Below are positions 25,230-33,994 of a DNA stretch of 43,568 bases, piece by piece. Below the pieces are notes generated by a model, which ran no database searches, had not been told where the DNA came from, and worked only from the letters and a program-made list of their open reading frames with translations. Positions within the stretch are counted from its first letter, which is position 1. Each line of letters opens with the position of its first letter. Made by a program: the position numbers and the translations under genes. Origin of the DNA: Candidatus Handelsmanbacteria bacterium (lineage in GTDB: Bacteria > Latescibacterota > UBA2968 > UBA8231); assembly GCA_016867395.1 (NCBI GenBank), contig VGJS01000038.1:1-43568 (forward strand), given 5' to 3'.

Positions 25230-28200
25230 CTGTCTGCTCCGCGATGGCCCCGGCCCGCTGGTGGTCGGGCTGGAGGGCAAGAACCTTCAGGGCTGCCTCG
25301 CGGCTGCCCTCCCGATCCCCCTGCTGCCACAAGACCTCGGCCAGTTGGGCCTGCAACTCAGCTTCGTCTGGGTGCCCGCCCAGAAAATGGCGCAGCGCCG
25401 CCGCCGCCTCGGCCGGCTGGCCCACCTTCAGGTGCAGGAGCGCCAGGTTGGCCACCAACTCGCGGTTGGCCGGGTCCTGCCCGGCGGCCTCCTTGAAGTA
25501 GCCCAGCGCCTCCGAACCCCGCCCCTGCTCCCAGGCCCAGACCCCCAGGTTGAAAAGGGCCTCGGGGAAAAGGGGCTGCAACTCCAGGGCGCGCCGGAAA
25601 CTGGCCCCTGCCGCCTCCCACTGCCTGGCCTTGCTCTGCACCAGTCCAAGGTAATTGTGGGCCATGGAGGAGCGGGGGTCGAGTTCCACCAAGCGGGCGA
25701 TGACCCCGGCGGCCTGGTCGGGCCGGTCCGCCTCGATCAGGGCGTCGGCCCAGACCATGATCGCCTCGACGAAATCCGGCTTGACGGCCACGGCCTTCTC
25801 GCAGGCCAGGGCGGCCTGATGCCAGTCGCCCCGCTGCCGGCAGCGGTCGGCCTCCTGCAGGTGCAGGGGGGCCTGCTCTTCCCCGCTGGGCGATGAAGAT
25901 TGCACCAGTTCCGCGAGCGCCTTCCTGGCCCGTTGGGCCGCCTGCGCCCAGGTGAAGTGGGCATGGATATGGGCGCTGGCCCGCTGCCCCCGCCTTCGGG
26001 CCGCCTCTGGGTCCCCGTAGACCTGGCGCAACCGCTCCTTCAGCCCCTCCAGATCCGGCTCCAGCAGCCAGGCCGGCCCCGCGGTCTCCTGCTCGAAGCG
26101 CACCTGCCGGCGCTGGGCCTCGACCCAGTACACCATCTCCTCCGGGCAGAAGTCATCGCAGGCCCCACCCCTGGTGAGGATGGCCGGCAGCCCGCAGGCC
26201 AGGGCCTCGGCTACCGGCAGGCCAAAGCCCTCCCCCCGGTACGGATGCACCAGGCAGTCGCAGGCGGCGTACAAGCGGGGCATCTCCCCCTCGGGCAGAT
26301 CCTCGGTCAGATAGAGGATTTCGGGGTTGGCCGGGTCATGTTGCAGGCGGCGGATCTGGTCGCCGGCGTGCTGGTTGCGGTAAAAACTCTGCACCCCCAT
26401 GTCCTTGATCACCAGGCACACCCAGTCGGCGGCCGAGAAGGTCTGGACGTACGCCTTAAGCAGCACATCGATGCCCTTGCGGAAGAGGGTGCCGCCCACA
26501 AAGAGAAATCTGAAGGGCTTCCCGGTGGCCAGGGGCAGGGGCTGCAGGCCGGGGCGAAAACGCCCCGGGTCCACCCCCAGGGGCACCACCTTCACCTTGG
26601 CGGCAGGCACCCCGCTGTCCAGATAGCACTGGCGCACGTAGCGGGTATAGGCCCAGACCTGGTCCACCTGCTCCAGGGGCCCCAGCCAGGCTTGGGGGAT
26701 GCGCCCGAACTCCCAGGGCTGGATCAGCACCAGCTTGCCGCTGGCGGGCCGGCTAAAGTCGGGGGGCCAGCGGTGGCGCAGGTGGAAATCCACCTCCCCC
26801 GCCAACCCCTGCCCCAGGCGCCCGGCCAGCTCCCCCCCACCCCACTGCGGCGGCTCGCTGGGGAGCAGGCCCAGTTCGCAGTCCCCCTCCGCCAGCAGGG
26901 CCCGCACCAGCTCGCCGTTGGCGTGGGCCAGGCTCGAATGCACCAGAAAAGCCCCCTCCCAGTTGCCGCGCAGCGGCCTGCCGGCCGCCGGGGCGGCGCG
27001 GAAACGCCCCTGGGCGTCAAAACGATGTCCCCACTGCTGCTGGAAACGCAGCAGATTTTCCCGCACCCGGTCGAAGCGGCCCTCGCTGGCCCCCTCATGG
27101 TGCTCGACCACGCACTCGGGGCAGTACACCACCCTGTATCCTGCCTGGCGCACCCGCAGACAGAAGTCCACGTCCTCCACCCCGTTGACGTAGGCCGCGT
27201 CCAGTCCCCCCAACTGCAAAAACAGCTCGCGCCGCACCAGCATACAGGCCCCGGTGACCATGTCGAGATCGCGCTGCACCAGCACCCGGGGGTCATCGGC
27301 CGCCGCCCCCCGGTACACGTGCTCGGGGAGCCCCTTGACCATCTCCAGGCCGGCGTGCTGCACCTTGCCGCTCCCCGGATAGAGCAGCAGCGCCCCCACC
27401 ACCCCGATGAGCGGGTCCGAGTCGGCCAGCCGCACCATCGCCTCCAGCCAGCCGGGCTGCGGCACGGTGTCGTTGTTGAGCAGGACCACGTATTCGCCTG
27501 TCGCCGCCTCCACCCCCTGGTTGCAGGCCCAGGCAAAGCCCAGGTTCTCCTCGTTGCGCAGCACCCGGATATCCCCCTCAAAGGCGGGCAGCAGATAAAC
27601 GGTCCAGTCGGTGGAGCCATTGTCCACCGCCACCACCTCGTATTCTTGGTCGTTTCCGGTATTGCGCGCCACCCCCAACAGGCACTGCTCGGTCAGTTCG
27701 GCCTTGTTGAACAGGGGAATGACCAGGCTCACCCGCGCCCTGGCCGGCGCCGCTGCCACGGCGGCGGGACGCTCAGGCTCCTGACCTTTCGCCACACAGG
27801 AGGCGCAGGTATCCCGGCCAAACACCGCCTCCAGCACCTGGTCGGCCCGGTGCCCGTAGGTGTGCCGCTCCAGGGCCAGCCGGCACCCAGCCGCGGCGAT
27901 CTTTTCGCGCTCATCCTCGTGTTCGAGGTAGTAGCGGGCCAACTCCTCCAGATCCTCCTCGCCGTAGAGCACCAGGTGTTGGCGGTCGGCAAACAGTTCC
28001 TCCAGCCCAGCTTCAGCCGGCAGGCGGTCGGTCAAGAGCAGGCTGCCACAGGACAGGGCCTCAAAGACCCGCATGTTAAGGTCGCCGTTGAGGCTGCGGT
28101 TGAAGACCAGCCGCCCCCGCGAGAAGAGCAGGGCCATCTCTTCGAGAATCTTGCTCTCCACCCGCAGATCGAAGCCGGCAGCCTGCAAGCGCTCCAGGAA

Positions 28201-29850
28201 GCGCACCCGGTCCGGGTGCCACTGCCGCAGGGTCTGGCCGGCAAAAACGACGTCGTACGCCTTGGCCGCCCCAAAGCACCGGTGGATCTGGGGCTCACAG
28301 GCGGCCGGCAGCCAGCCCACCCGGGGGCAGCCGGCCCGCACGAACTCTGGTATATGCTGCCTGGCAAACATCAAAAAGACCTGGTCAAAGGCCCGGGCGT
28401 AGTCGGCCCGCCAGGGCAACTGCCCGGTATGGGTGTCCCCCACCAGCGCCACCGCTGGGCAGCCAAAAGCCCGCGGCTCCTCCAGCAGGAACTCCGGGCC
28501 GGCGTCCACCCACAGCACCAGATCGGGCCGCCAGCCCTTTGGCAGTTGCGCTGCCACCTGCTCTGCCCCCACACGCCCCCAGGGCAGGGGGATATCGCTA
28601 TCCTGCACCAGGCGGGCCAGAAGCCCCATCTTGTCCACGTCCCCGGACCCGGGCGGCTTCAGGGCGTGCTGGTCCTCCCACTGCTTCCACTGCCCCAGCG
28701 TCCGCTCGTCCAGGCGCGGGCCGCAGGTCAAGACCTCGTGGCCCCGCCGCAGGGCCCGCTCGTAGTAGGCCGAGGTAGAGAGGGGATTGGCCGGGGCGGC
28801 CAGCAGGATCTTCAGGCGCCGGCGGCCAGGGCTGGGCGCCGGCGGCCAGGGTGCGGCCCCCTGGGGCACCCCGCGCCGCTCCACGCACTGGGCAAAGACC
28901 TGGTTCCAACCAGCGATGAAATCGCGGATGTGGAAGCGCTCGACCACCGTCTGGCGGGCGTTGCGGCCCAACTCGGCGGCCAGGTCGGGGGCGGCCAGCA
29001 GCAGCTTGATCCGCTCGCGCAGGATCTGGTGGTCGTTGGCGATGAAGCCGTTGTGCCCGTCGATGATCGGCGAGGTGGAGTTGGGGGTGCTGACCACCGG
29101 CATGCCCGTGGCCATGGCCTCCAGCATCCCCAAGTTATAACCGTCCTCGTGGATCTCGGTCAGGGCGCTCAGGAGCAGGCGGTGCCGGCGGTACTGTTCC
29201 TTCAGATCCTCCCAGGAAGTGGAATGGCGGGCCCCCGGCACCGTCGGGTTAAGGCCGATCACCGCAGAGGGAAACTGCCCGCCGAGGATGGCCTCCTGGG
29301 CGCTGAAGCCCTGCATGTGGTCGCGCTCTTTAAAGTAATTGCCCACCCGCAGCACCCGCGCCAACTCCCCAGTGTACCCCCCGTAGAGATCGGGATCTAT
29401 CCCCGATACCACCACCGGAGCCTCCCAGCCCCAGTCGCGGCGCTTCTTCTCGGAGATGAAGGCGATGTCCATGCGCGAGAAGAGGGGCCGGAAGCGCTCG
29501 ACAAGGGCCGCCTTCTCCGCGGGCTTGCCGCTCAGCGCGGTGTCGGTGCCCACCATGTTGAGCATGACGAAGAGTCGGGGCACCTCCCAGTGCTGCACGG
29601 TTTGCAGGTCGTACAAGGCCAAGCAGAGCACCAGGTCGTAGCGGCCCTGGCGCAGGTCGCTTTGGGCCTGTTCCCAGGTGACCTCCTCGGCGTTGGAGGG
29701 CAGGGGCCGGGAGCCGGAGTCCCAGCGCTTATTGGGCTGTCTTTGGGGCGGGACAACGCAGAAGTAATGGTGGGTGTGAGCGAAAAGGCAGATGTAGGCT
29801 TCGTGCCAGTTGAAAACCAGCACCCGGAGTCTGGAGGGGGTATCGGACAT
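25213..29850 (-). CDS. Giant four-domain glycosyltransferase (GT4, CgeB-like, GT2, GT4) with TPR tail
   Basis: 1545 residues. Domain order: a GT4-like GT-B domain at about 1-330 (EDGYNLGMLEAMATGMPVVS); a second GT-B domain of the CgeB/Glyco_trans_1_2 type at about 345-680 (VFAGQTLRQWHPDRVRFLER, LNMRVFEALSCGSLLLTD); a GT2 domain at about 705-960 (VSLVIPLFNKAELTEQCLLG, AVDNGSTDW, VVLLNNDTVPQPGW, VEDVDFCLR); a third GT-B (GT4) at about 965-1310 (LFVGGTLFRKGIDVLLKAY, HPYRGEGFGLPVAEALACG); and TPRs at about 1320-1540. Each domain keeps its nucleotide-sugar site, so all may be active. The start at 29850 has no strong Shine-Dalgarno but lies 27 bases after csrA. TPRs often dock the protein acceptor. 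Context points to building a flagellin glycan. Confidence 0.9.
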   Translation of the reverse strand: MSDTPSRLRVLVFNWHEAYICLFAHTHHYFCVVPPQRQPNKRWDSGSRPLPSNAEEVTWEQAQSDLRQGRYDLVLCLALYDLQTVQHWEVPRLFVMLNMVGTDTALSGKPAEKAALVERFRPLFSRMDIAFISEKKRRDWGWEAPVVVSGIDPDLYGGYTGELARVLRVGNYFKERDHMQGFSAQEAILGGQFPSAVIGLNPTVPGARHSTSWEDLKEQYRRHRLLLSALTEIHEDGYNLGMLEAMATGMPVVSTPNSTSPIIDGHNGFIANDHQILRERIKLLLAAPDLAAELGRNARQTVVERFHIRDFIAGWNQVFAQCVERRGVPQGAAPWPPAPSPGRRRLKILLAAPANPLSTSAYYERALRRGHEVLTCGPRLDERTLGQWKQWEDQHALKPPGSGDVDKMGLLARLVQDSDIPLPWGRVGAEQVAAQLPKGWRPDLVLWVDAGPEFLLEEPRAFGCPAVALVGDTHTGQLPWRADYARAFDQVFLMFARQHIPEFVRAGCPRVGWLPAACEPQIHRCFGAAKAYDVVFAGQTLRQWHPDRVRFLERLQAAGFDLRVESKILEEMALLFSRGRLVFNRSLNGDLNMRVFEALSCGSLLLTDRLPAEAGLEELFADRQHLVLYGEEDLEELARYYLEHEDEREKIAAAGCRLALERHTYGHRADQVLEAVFGRDTCASCVAKGQEPERPAAVAAAPARARVSLVIPLFNKAELTEQCLLGVARNTGNDQEYEVVAVDNGSTDWTVYLLPAFEGDIRVLRNEENLGFAWACNQGVEAATGEYVVLLNNDTVPQPGWLEAMVRLADSDPLIGVVGALLLYPGSGKVQHAGLEMVKGLPEHVYRGAAADDPRVLVQRDLDMVTGACMLVRRELFLQLGGLDAAYVNGVEDVDFCLRVRQAGYRVVYCPECVVEHHEGASEGRFDRVRENLLRFQQQWGHRFDAQGRFRAAPAAGRPLRGNWEGAFLVHSSLAHANGELVRALLAEGDCELGLLPSEPPQWGGGELAGRLGQGLAGEVDFHLRHRWPPDFSRPASGKLVLIQPWEFGRIPQAWLGPLEQVDQVWAYTRYVRQCYLDSGVPAAKVKVVPLGVDPGRFRPGLQPLPLATGKPFRFLFVGGTLFRKGIDVLLKAYVQTFSAADWVCLVIKDMGVQSFYRNQHAGDQIRRLQHDPANPEILYLTEDLPEGEMPRLYAACDCLVHPYRGEGFGLPVAEALACGLPAILTRGGACDDFCPEEMVYWVEAQRRQVRFEQETAGPAWLLEPDLEGLKERLRQVYGDPEAARRRGQRASAHIHAHFTWAQAAQRARKALAELVQSSSPSGEEQAPLHLQEADRCRQRGDWHQAALACEKAVAVKPDFVEAIMVWADALIEADRPDQAAGVIARLVELDPRSSMAHNYLGLVQSKARQWEAAGASFRRALELQPLFPEALFNLGVWAWEQGRGSEALGYFKEAAGQDPANRELVANLALLHLKVGQPAEAAAALRHFLGGHPDEAELQAQLAEVLWQQGDREGSREAALKVLALQPDHQRAGAIAEQTGGKRA

Positions 29851-29877
29851 GCCGGCCGGGGCGCCGAGCCTGGCGGC

Positions 29878-30120
29878 TCAGCTCTTGGGCTGCTTGCCCC
29901 CCAGGGCCTGGCGCAGGGCCTTGAGTTCGGCCTCGCCCTCCTGGATGGCCATCTGGTTCTCCTGCACGATCCGCTCGTAGACCTCGCCCCGGTGTACGGA
30001 GATATCGCCTGGCGCCTCGACCCCCAGGCGGATCTGCCGCCCCTGGATTTCGAGGATGGTAATGCGGACCTGGTTGCCGATGACGATGCTTTCCCCGGCT
30101 TTGCGCGTCAACACAAGCAT
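29878..30120 (-). CDS. csrA: Carbon storage regulator CsrA
   Basis: 80 residues. CsrA is an RNA-binding dimer that blocks translation at GGA motifs. The core is canonical (MLVLTRKAGESIVIG, then IRLGVEAPGDISVHRGEVYE), with the RNA-binding residues Leu4, Arg6, Val42 and Arg44 kept. It is longer than the 61-residue E. coli form, with a helical C-terminal tail. In Bacillus this tail region, including Asn55 (kept here), is linked to control by FliW. It lies 28 bases after fliW and before the glycosyltransferases. Likely targets in this window are the three flagellin leaders, which carry paired AAGGA motifs. Confidence 0.97.
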   Translation of the reverse strand: MLVLTRKAGESIVIGNQVRITILEIQGRQIRLGVEAPGDISVHRGEVYERIVQENQMAIQEGEAELKALRQALGGKQPKS

Positions 30121-30148
30121 GTTGATCTTCCCTGATTGATGTCCCGAT

Positions 30149-30613
30149 TCAGCCCTGCGAGCTGGCCTGGCCCGCCGCCAGGATGGAGTGTTTGGTGTGG
30201 TACCGCTCGTCCACCAGGATCATCTGCCTGGCCTGCTGAATGCGGGTGTTGATCAGGATGGGCCCTTTGAGATTGGCAGTGACCCGCTGAGGTAGCGGGC
30301 TGAGGGTGAGGATGCAGTAGATGGCCAGTTCCTCCGAAGAGGTGATCTCCAATGCTTCCAGGTCCTCCTTGCCGATCTGCGGGTCGTAGTCGGCCCAGAC
30401 CAGCAGCGGGTTGAGCAGCACGAACCCCACCGAAGGGTTGTCCATGGACAGGAGTCGCAGGAAGGGGGCCTCCTCCTCGAGGGCGACCAGCCCATACCGC
30501 CGGCACCTTTCGAAGCCGGGCAGGCCGCTGGGGAAGGTGAGGATCTCGTCGCGGCCGACGCTCACCTCGCCGTACTTGGCACTCTGGAAGGTTGTCTTCT
30601 CTGGGTCGCTCAT
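30149..30613 (-). CDS. fliW: Flagellar assembly factor FliW
   Basis: 154 residues from the ATG at 30611-30613; a TTG at 30661 overlapping the flgL stop would add 16 residues before the conserved part. FliW binds CsrA and flagellin in turn: flagellin in the cytoplasm sequesters FliW and frees CsrA to shut off flagellin translation. Family pattern: YGEVSV, ILTFPSGLPGFERCRRYGLV, LRLLSMDNPSVGFVLLNP. The C-terminal ANLKGPILINTRIQQARQMI is also typical. It lies directly after flgL and before csrA, the common gene order. Confidence 0.95.
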   Translation of the reverse strand: MSDPEKTTFQSAKYGEVSVGRDEILTFPSGLPGFERCRRYGLVALEEEAPFLRLLSMDNPSVGFVLLNPLLVWADYDPQIGKEDLEALEITSSEELAIYCILTLSPLPQRVTANLKGPILINTRIQQARQMILVDERYHTKHSILAAGQASSQG

Positions 30614-30657
30614 CACCGCTTTCCCCGGCTGCTGTGGTGGCGCTGCGAAGGGGAGGA

Positions 30658-31563
30658 TCAACCGATGAAATCCATCAGGGACTGGGGCACTACCGAGCCG
30701 CCCGAGGAGAGGGCGGCCTGGAACACATCCTGCTCCTGGCGCAGGTTGAGGATGGTGTCGGCCAGGTCTGTGTCCTCGTCGGCCGAGAGCACCGCGGTCA
30801 TCTCCGCCGATACCCGGTCGATGAGGTTGCGGGTGATCTCCATGCGGTTGACGCGCGCCCCCACCAGACCGCGGGAGGCCGAGATCTGCTCGCGCACCCG
30901 GCTTAGCGCGCCCAGCGAGGACTGCACCTGGCGGGTGTCGTCGGCGCGCAGGGCCTCGCGCAGCTCAATGAGCACCCTGAAGGCACTGTCTTCGCCCTCA
31001 AAAAGTTCCTTGCCCGGGATGTTGATCTGCAGGACGATCCCGTCCGAGACCTCGCGCTCAATGCTGCCGCTGGTGTCGGCCCGGGTCCGCAACTCGGTGA
31101 TTGTGCCGCTCTCGTCGCGCACTGCCTCGTAGGGCGGATCAGCGGTCTGGGTGCCGCCAAAGATGTACCGGCCGCGGTAACGCGCCTCGCTCAGGTTCAA
31201 CGTGTGTTCGAGAAACTGGTCGATCTGGTCGGCGATGGCCTGCCGCTGTTGGGTGTTGTAGGTGTCGCTGGCCCCCTGCACCGCCAGGCCGCCGGCCTCG
31301 ACGAAAAGGCTCTCCATCTCGTTGAGGGTGGCCTCGGAAAGCTGGAGCCAGCCCGCCCCATCGTCGATGTTCTTGCGGAACTGCTCGAAGTTTCGCAACT
31401 CGGTGCGCAACGCCAGGGACCGCTGCGCCGCCGCCGGATCATCGGAAAGGTTGTTGAGCCGGGTACCGGAAGAGAGATTGTTCTGGTAGCGAGTGATGCG
31501 CTCGAAAGAGCGATCGAGGTTGGACACCAGGGTGTCCACTGCCATCTGTGTCGTCACCCTCAT
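30658..31563 (-). CDS. flgL: Hook-filament junction protein FlgL (HAP3)
   Basis: 301 residues, a flagellin-fold junction protein between hook and filament. The N-terminus, MRVTTQMAVDTLVSNLDRSF and LSSGTRLNNLSDDPAAAQRS, is typical of FlgL, as is YIFGGTQTADPP. The C-terminus, DLADTILNLRQEQDVFQAAL, matches the flagellin-like D0 region. The start follows GAGGTGATGCC. It comes 72 bases after flgK, with no promoter seen between them. Confidence 0.95.
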   Translation of the reverse strand: MRVTTQMAVDTLVSNLDRSFERITRYQNNLSSGTRLNNLSDDPAAAQRSLALRTELRNFEQFRKNIDDGAGWLQLSEATLNEMESLFVEAGGLAVQGASDTYNTQQRQAIADQIDQFLEHTLNLSEARYRGRYIFGGTQTADPPYEAVRDESGTITELRTRADTSGSIEREVSDGIVLQINIPGKELFEGEDSAFRVLIELREALRADDTRQVQSSLGALSRVREQISASRGLVGARVNRMEITRNLIDRVSAEMTAVLSADEDTDLADTILNLRQEQDVFQAALSSGGSVVPQSLMDFIG

Positions 31564-31635
31564 GGCATCACCTCGCTATTTTTTCCCAAATATAACTGGA
31601 GGTCATTTTTCTGTCCATCAGCGCGGCCTCCCTTC

Positions 31636-33060
31636 CTACATGTTGATGGTGGTTTCCATCAGGTCGTCGATCACCGAGACAGTGCGGGCGGCCGCCTGGT
31701 AGGCCCGCTGGAAGAGCACCAGTTGCGCCGCTTCGTCGTTGAGGGACACCCCCTGGACGCTCAGCCGGCGGTTCTCGATCTGGGTGCTGAAGAGGCGGTG
31801 GTTCCCGGCCATGGTCTGAGCCTCCTTGCTGCGGCTGCCCACCTCGCCCAGCAGGGTGCCGTAGAACCCCTCCACCGTGCTGGCGCCCCCGGCCATGAAG
31901 CGCTTGTTGCGCAGGCCGCTGATGGCCAGGGCCACCCCGTTGTCGCCAGTGTTGCCGTCCTGGGACGCGGCGATGTTATTGAGGTCGGCGCGGATGGCCT
32001 CGTCCACCGAGATATTGGCCGCGGTGGTTTGCGTCGGGTCGAAGAAATTCACCCCGGTGCTGCCGGTGAGCCCGGTGCCGGCGCGGTGAATAATGTTGAC
32101 CTGCTCGACCATTCCGACGGCCACTTCGTCGAGGCGCCGGCTCAGATCCGGGATCAACTGGTCGCGGGCCTCGATCAGCCCGCTAAGGCGTCCGGAACGG
32201 ATCTGGGCCACCGAGCCGTCGTCGGCAAAGGCCACTTGGGTGCCGCTCAGGCCCCCGCTGGTCACCTGGCGGGTGACCAGATGGACGGCGCTGGCCCCGG
32301 CGACCAGATTGTGGCCGCTCATCAACACCGAGACCTGGCCGTTGTCCTGCTCGACCAGGGCCACGTCCACCTTCTGCGACAATTCGTCCAACAGATTGTC
32401 CCGCTGGTCCTCCAGATCGGCCAACCCGCCCCGGCCAAAGCTGGCGCGGGGGATCTGGGCGTTGATGCCGGCCAGCCGATCGAGGATGCCGTTGATCACC
32501 TCCACTTCCCCCACCACCTCGTTGTCCAGTTGCACCCGCGACTCCTGCAGGCGCTGGTGGGACTGGTGCAGGGTATTGGCCATGAACTCCGCCTCCTGGC
32601 GCACCGCCGCCCTGGCCGCCCCGCTTTCGGGCACGTTGGCCAGGTCCTGCCAGGCGTTCCAGAAACGGTTCAGCGAGCCGCTCAGGCCGGCCCCGGAGGG
32701 CTCGTTGAAGACCGTGCCCGCTTCGCTGGAGCCGGCCCCCACCGTCTCGTTGAAGATGCTCTCCAGCCCGCCCAAGATGTGCTCCAGCTCCTCCCAGCGG
32801 CCCCGCACCTGGTTCTCGGTCCGCGCCTGGGCGTCGAGGAAGCGGCTGCGCATCCGCTCGATGAGGGTGACGTCCACCCCGTTGCCGACCCGGCCCCCCG
32901 GCCCCCCATCGACGCTCTCCATGTTGGCGCGGCGCCGCGAGTACCCCTGGGTGTTGGCGTTGGCAACGTTGTTGCTGGTCAAGTTGAGGGCGGCCTGCTG
33001 CGCCTGCAAGGCGCGCCGCCCGATCTCCAGCCCCTGATTTGCCGCCGAGGTAATTGCCAT
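31636..33060 (-). CDS. flgK: Hook-filament junction protein FlgK (HAP1)
   Basis: 474 residues, at the short end of the family. The N-terminus carries the axial-protein signature: ALNLTSNNVANANTQGYSRR. The region around DNLLDELSQKVDVALVEQDN is FlgK-specific, and the C-terminus has QRAYQAAARTVSVIDDLMET. It forms the first ring between hook and filament after export with the chaperone FlgN, whose gene is just upstream. Spacing to flgN is 12 bases, so they are one operon. Confidence 0.96.
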   Translation of the reverse strand: MAITSAANQGLEIGRRALQAQQAALNLTSNNVANANTQGYSRRRANMESVDGGPGGRVGNGVDVTLIERMRSRFLDAQARTENQVRGRWEELEHILGGLESIFNETVGAGSSEAGTVFNEPSGAGLSGSLNRFWNAWQDLANVPESGAARAAVRQEAEFMANTLHQSHQRLQESRVQLDNEVVGEVEVINGILDRLAGINAQIPRASFGRGGLADLEDQRDNLLDELSQKVDVALVEQDNGQVSVLMSGHNLVAGASAVHLVTRQVTSGGLSGTQVAFADDGSVAQIRSGRLSGLIEARDQLIPDLSRRLDEVAVGMVEQVNIIHRAGTGLTGSTGVNFFDPTQTTAANISVDEAIRADLNNIAASQDGNTGDNGVALAISGLRNKRFMAGGASTVEGFYGTLLGEVGSRSKEAQTMAGNHRLFSTQIENRRLSVQGVSLNDEAAQLVLFQRAYQAAARTVSVIDDLMETTINM

Positions 33061-33072
33061 GGCTGGTCCCTC

Positions 33073-33576
33073 TCAGGCTGTCCGGTTTACCAGGGTGCGC
33101 AGCCCGTTGCCCCGCCGGGACCGCCCGAACTGCCCGTACACCCCGGGGTTGCCCGGCTGACCGCTGAGGATGTCAAGGCAGCGCTCGGTGTAGCGCATGG
33201 ACTGGCGGATCAGGAAGGCGTTGCTCTCGTTGGTAAGCCGGATGCGCCGGTTCAACTCCAGCATCGTCTCCCGCATCCGCGCCAATTCCTCGCCCTGCCA
33301 GCCCTCCACCACCTCCACCAGCCGCGCCAGGGTGCAGTTCTCGGGCTCCAACTCCAGGCGCTTGGAGATCTTCTGCACCACCAGCAGCCGCTCGGTCTCC
33401 ATCCGCCGGGCTTCCTCGGCGGCCTCCTGCTTGGCCGCCACGCAGGCCTCGATGGCCGGCAGGTCGTCGGCGCACAGGGACTGCTGCTCCTGCTGGAGGA
33501 TTTCCAGCAGCCGGTTGAAGATGCGGATCTCGCCGTTGACGATTTCGATAAGTTTGACCACCAATGGATCGCTCAT
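33073..33576 (-). CDS. flgN: Flagellar export chaperone FlgN
   Basis: 167 residues from the ATG at 33574-33576, which overlaps the flgJ stop (ATGA); a longer in-frame extension upstream only reads flgJ out of frame. Almost wholly helical: LIEIVNGEIRIFNRLLEILQ, then QEAAEEARRMETERLLVVQK. FlgN holds FlgK and FlgL in the cytoplasm for export. The position right before flgK is the usual one. Confidence 0.88.
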   Translation of the reverse strand: MSDPLVVKLIEIVNGEIRIFNRLLEILQQEQQSLCADDLPAIEACVAAKQEAAEEARRMETERLLVVQKISKRLELEPENCTLARLVEVVEGWQGEELARMRETMLELNRRIRLTNESNAFLIRQSMRYTERCLDILSGQPGNPGVYGQFGRSRRGNGLRTLVNRTA

Positions 33577-33986
33577 GGCTCTTTCTTCCCCGGCCCGCCC
33601 GCCCCCGCTGGGGGGGCGAAGGGCCGCCCGTTTCCGGCCGGCGGCAGTTTGGCGTTGAGGCCGTTCGCCTCCTCCTCCAGGCCCGCGGCCCGGCTCAACT
33701 GGCGGTAGAGCACCTCGCTGAGGCTGGAAGGACCGCCCCGGGCCGAAAGCCGCTTGGCCCATTCCTCGTCCAGCATCCCCTCAAACACCTCCTCCCCGGC
33801 GCCTTTCTCGATCAGGCCGCCGCTGGCCACGGTCTGGCGCATGGCCTTGACCACCTGGTACATAAATACCGACTCGAATTCCTTGGCTGCCTGCCGGATG
33901 GCCTGCCGCCGCTGCTGGACGTCCCCGGCGTGGCTCAGTTCGCGGAGGTGGTTCAAGCCTTCGACGTTGATCGACCGGGTTTCCAT
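33573..33986 (-). CDS. flgJ: Rod-binding protein, FlgJ N-terminal domain only
   Basis: 137 residues. The rod-binding domain is clear: AAKEFESVFMYQVVKAMRQT, then a Gly-rich turn and EVFEGMLDEEWAKRLSARGG. The muramidase domain found in the FlgJ of enterics is absent, as in many other phyla; another enzyme must open the cell wall for the rod. The last 30 residues are Pro/Gly-rich and unconserved. It lies between flgI and flgN, 8 bases after flgI. Confidence 0.9.
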   Translation of the reverse strand: METRSINVEGLNHLRELSHAGDVQQRRQAIRQAAKEFESVFMYQVVKAMRQTVASGGLIEKGAGEEVFEGMLDEEWAKRLSARGGPSSLSEVLYRQLSRAAGLEEEANGLNAKLPPAGNGRPFAPPAGAGGPGKKEP

Positions 33987-33994
33987 GCCTCCTC

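Noticed and set aside
25900..30135. A 1411-codon plus-strand open frame antisense to the giant glycosyltransferase
   Set aside because: The minus-strand frame has clear glycosyltransferase domains and csrA. The antisense translation is Gly/Pro/His/Gln-rich without any domain, as expected from high third-position GC.
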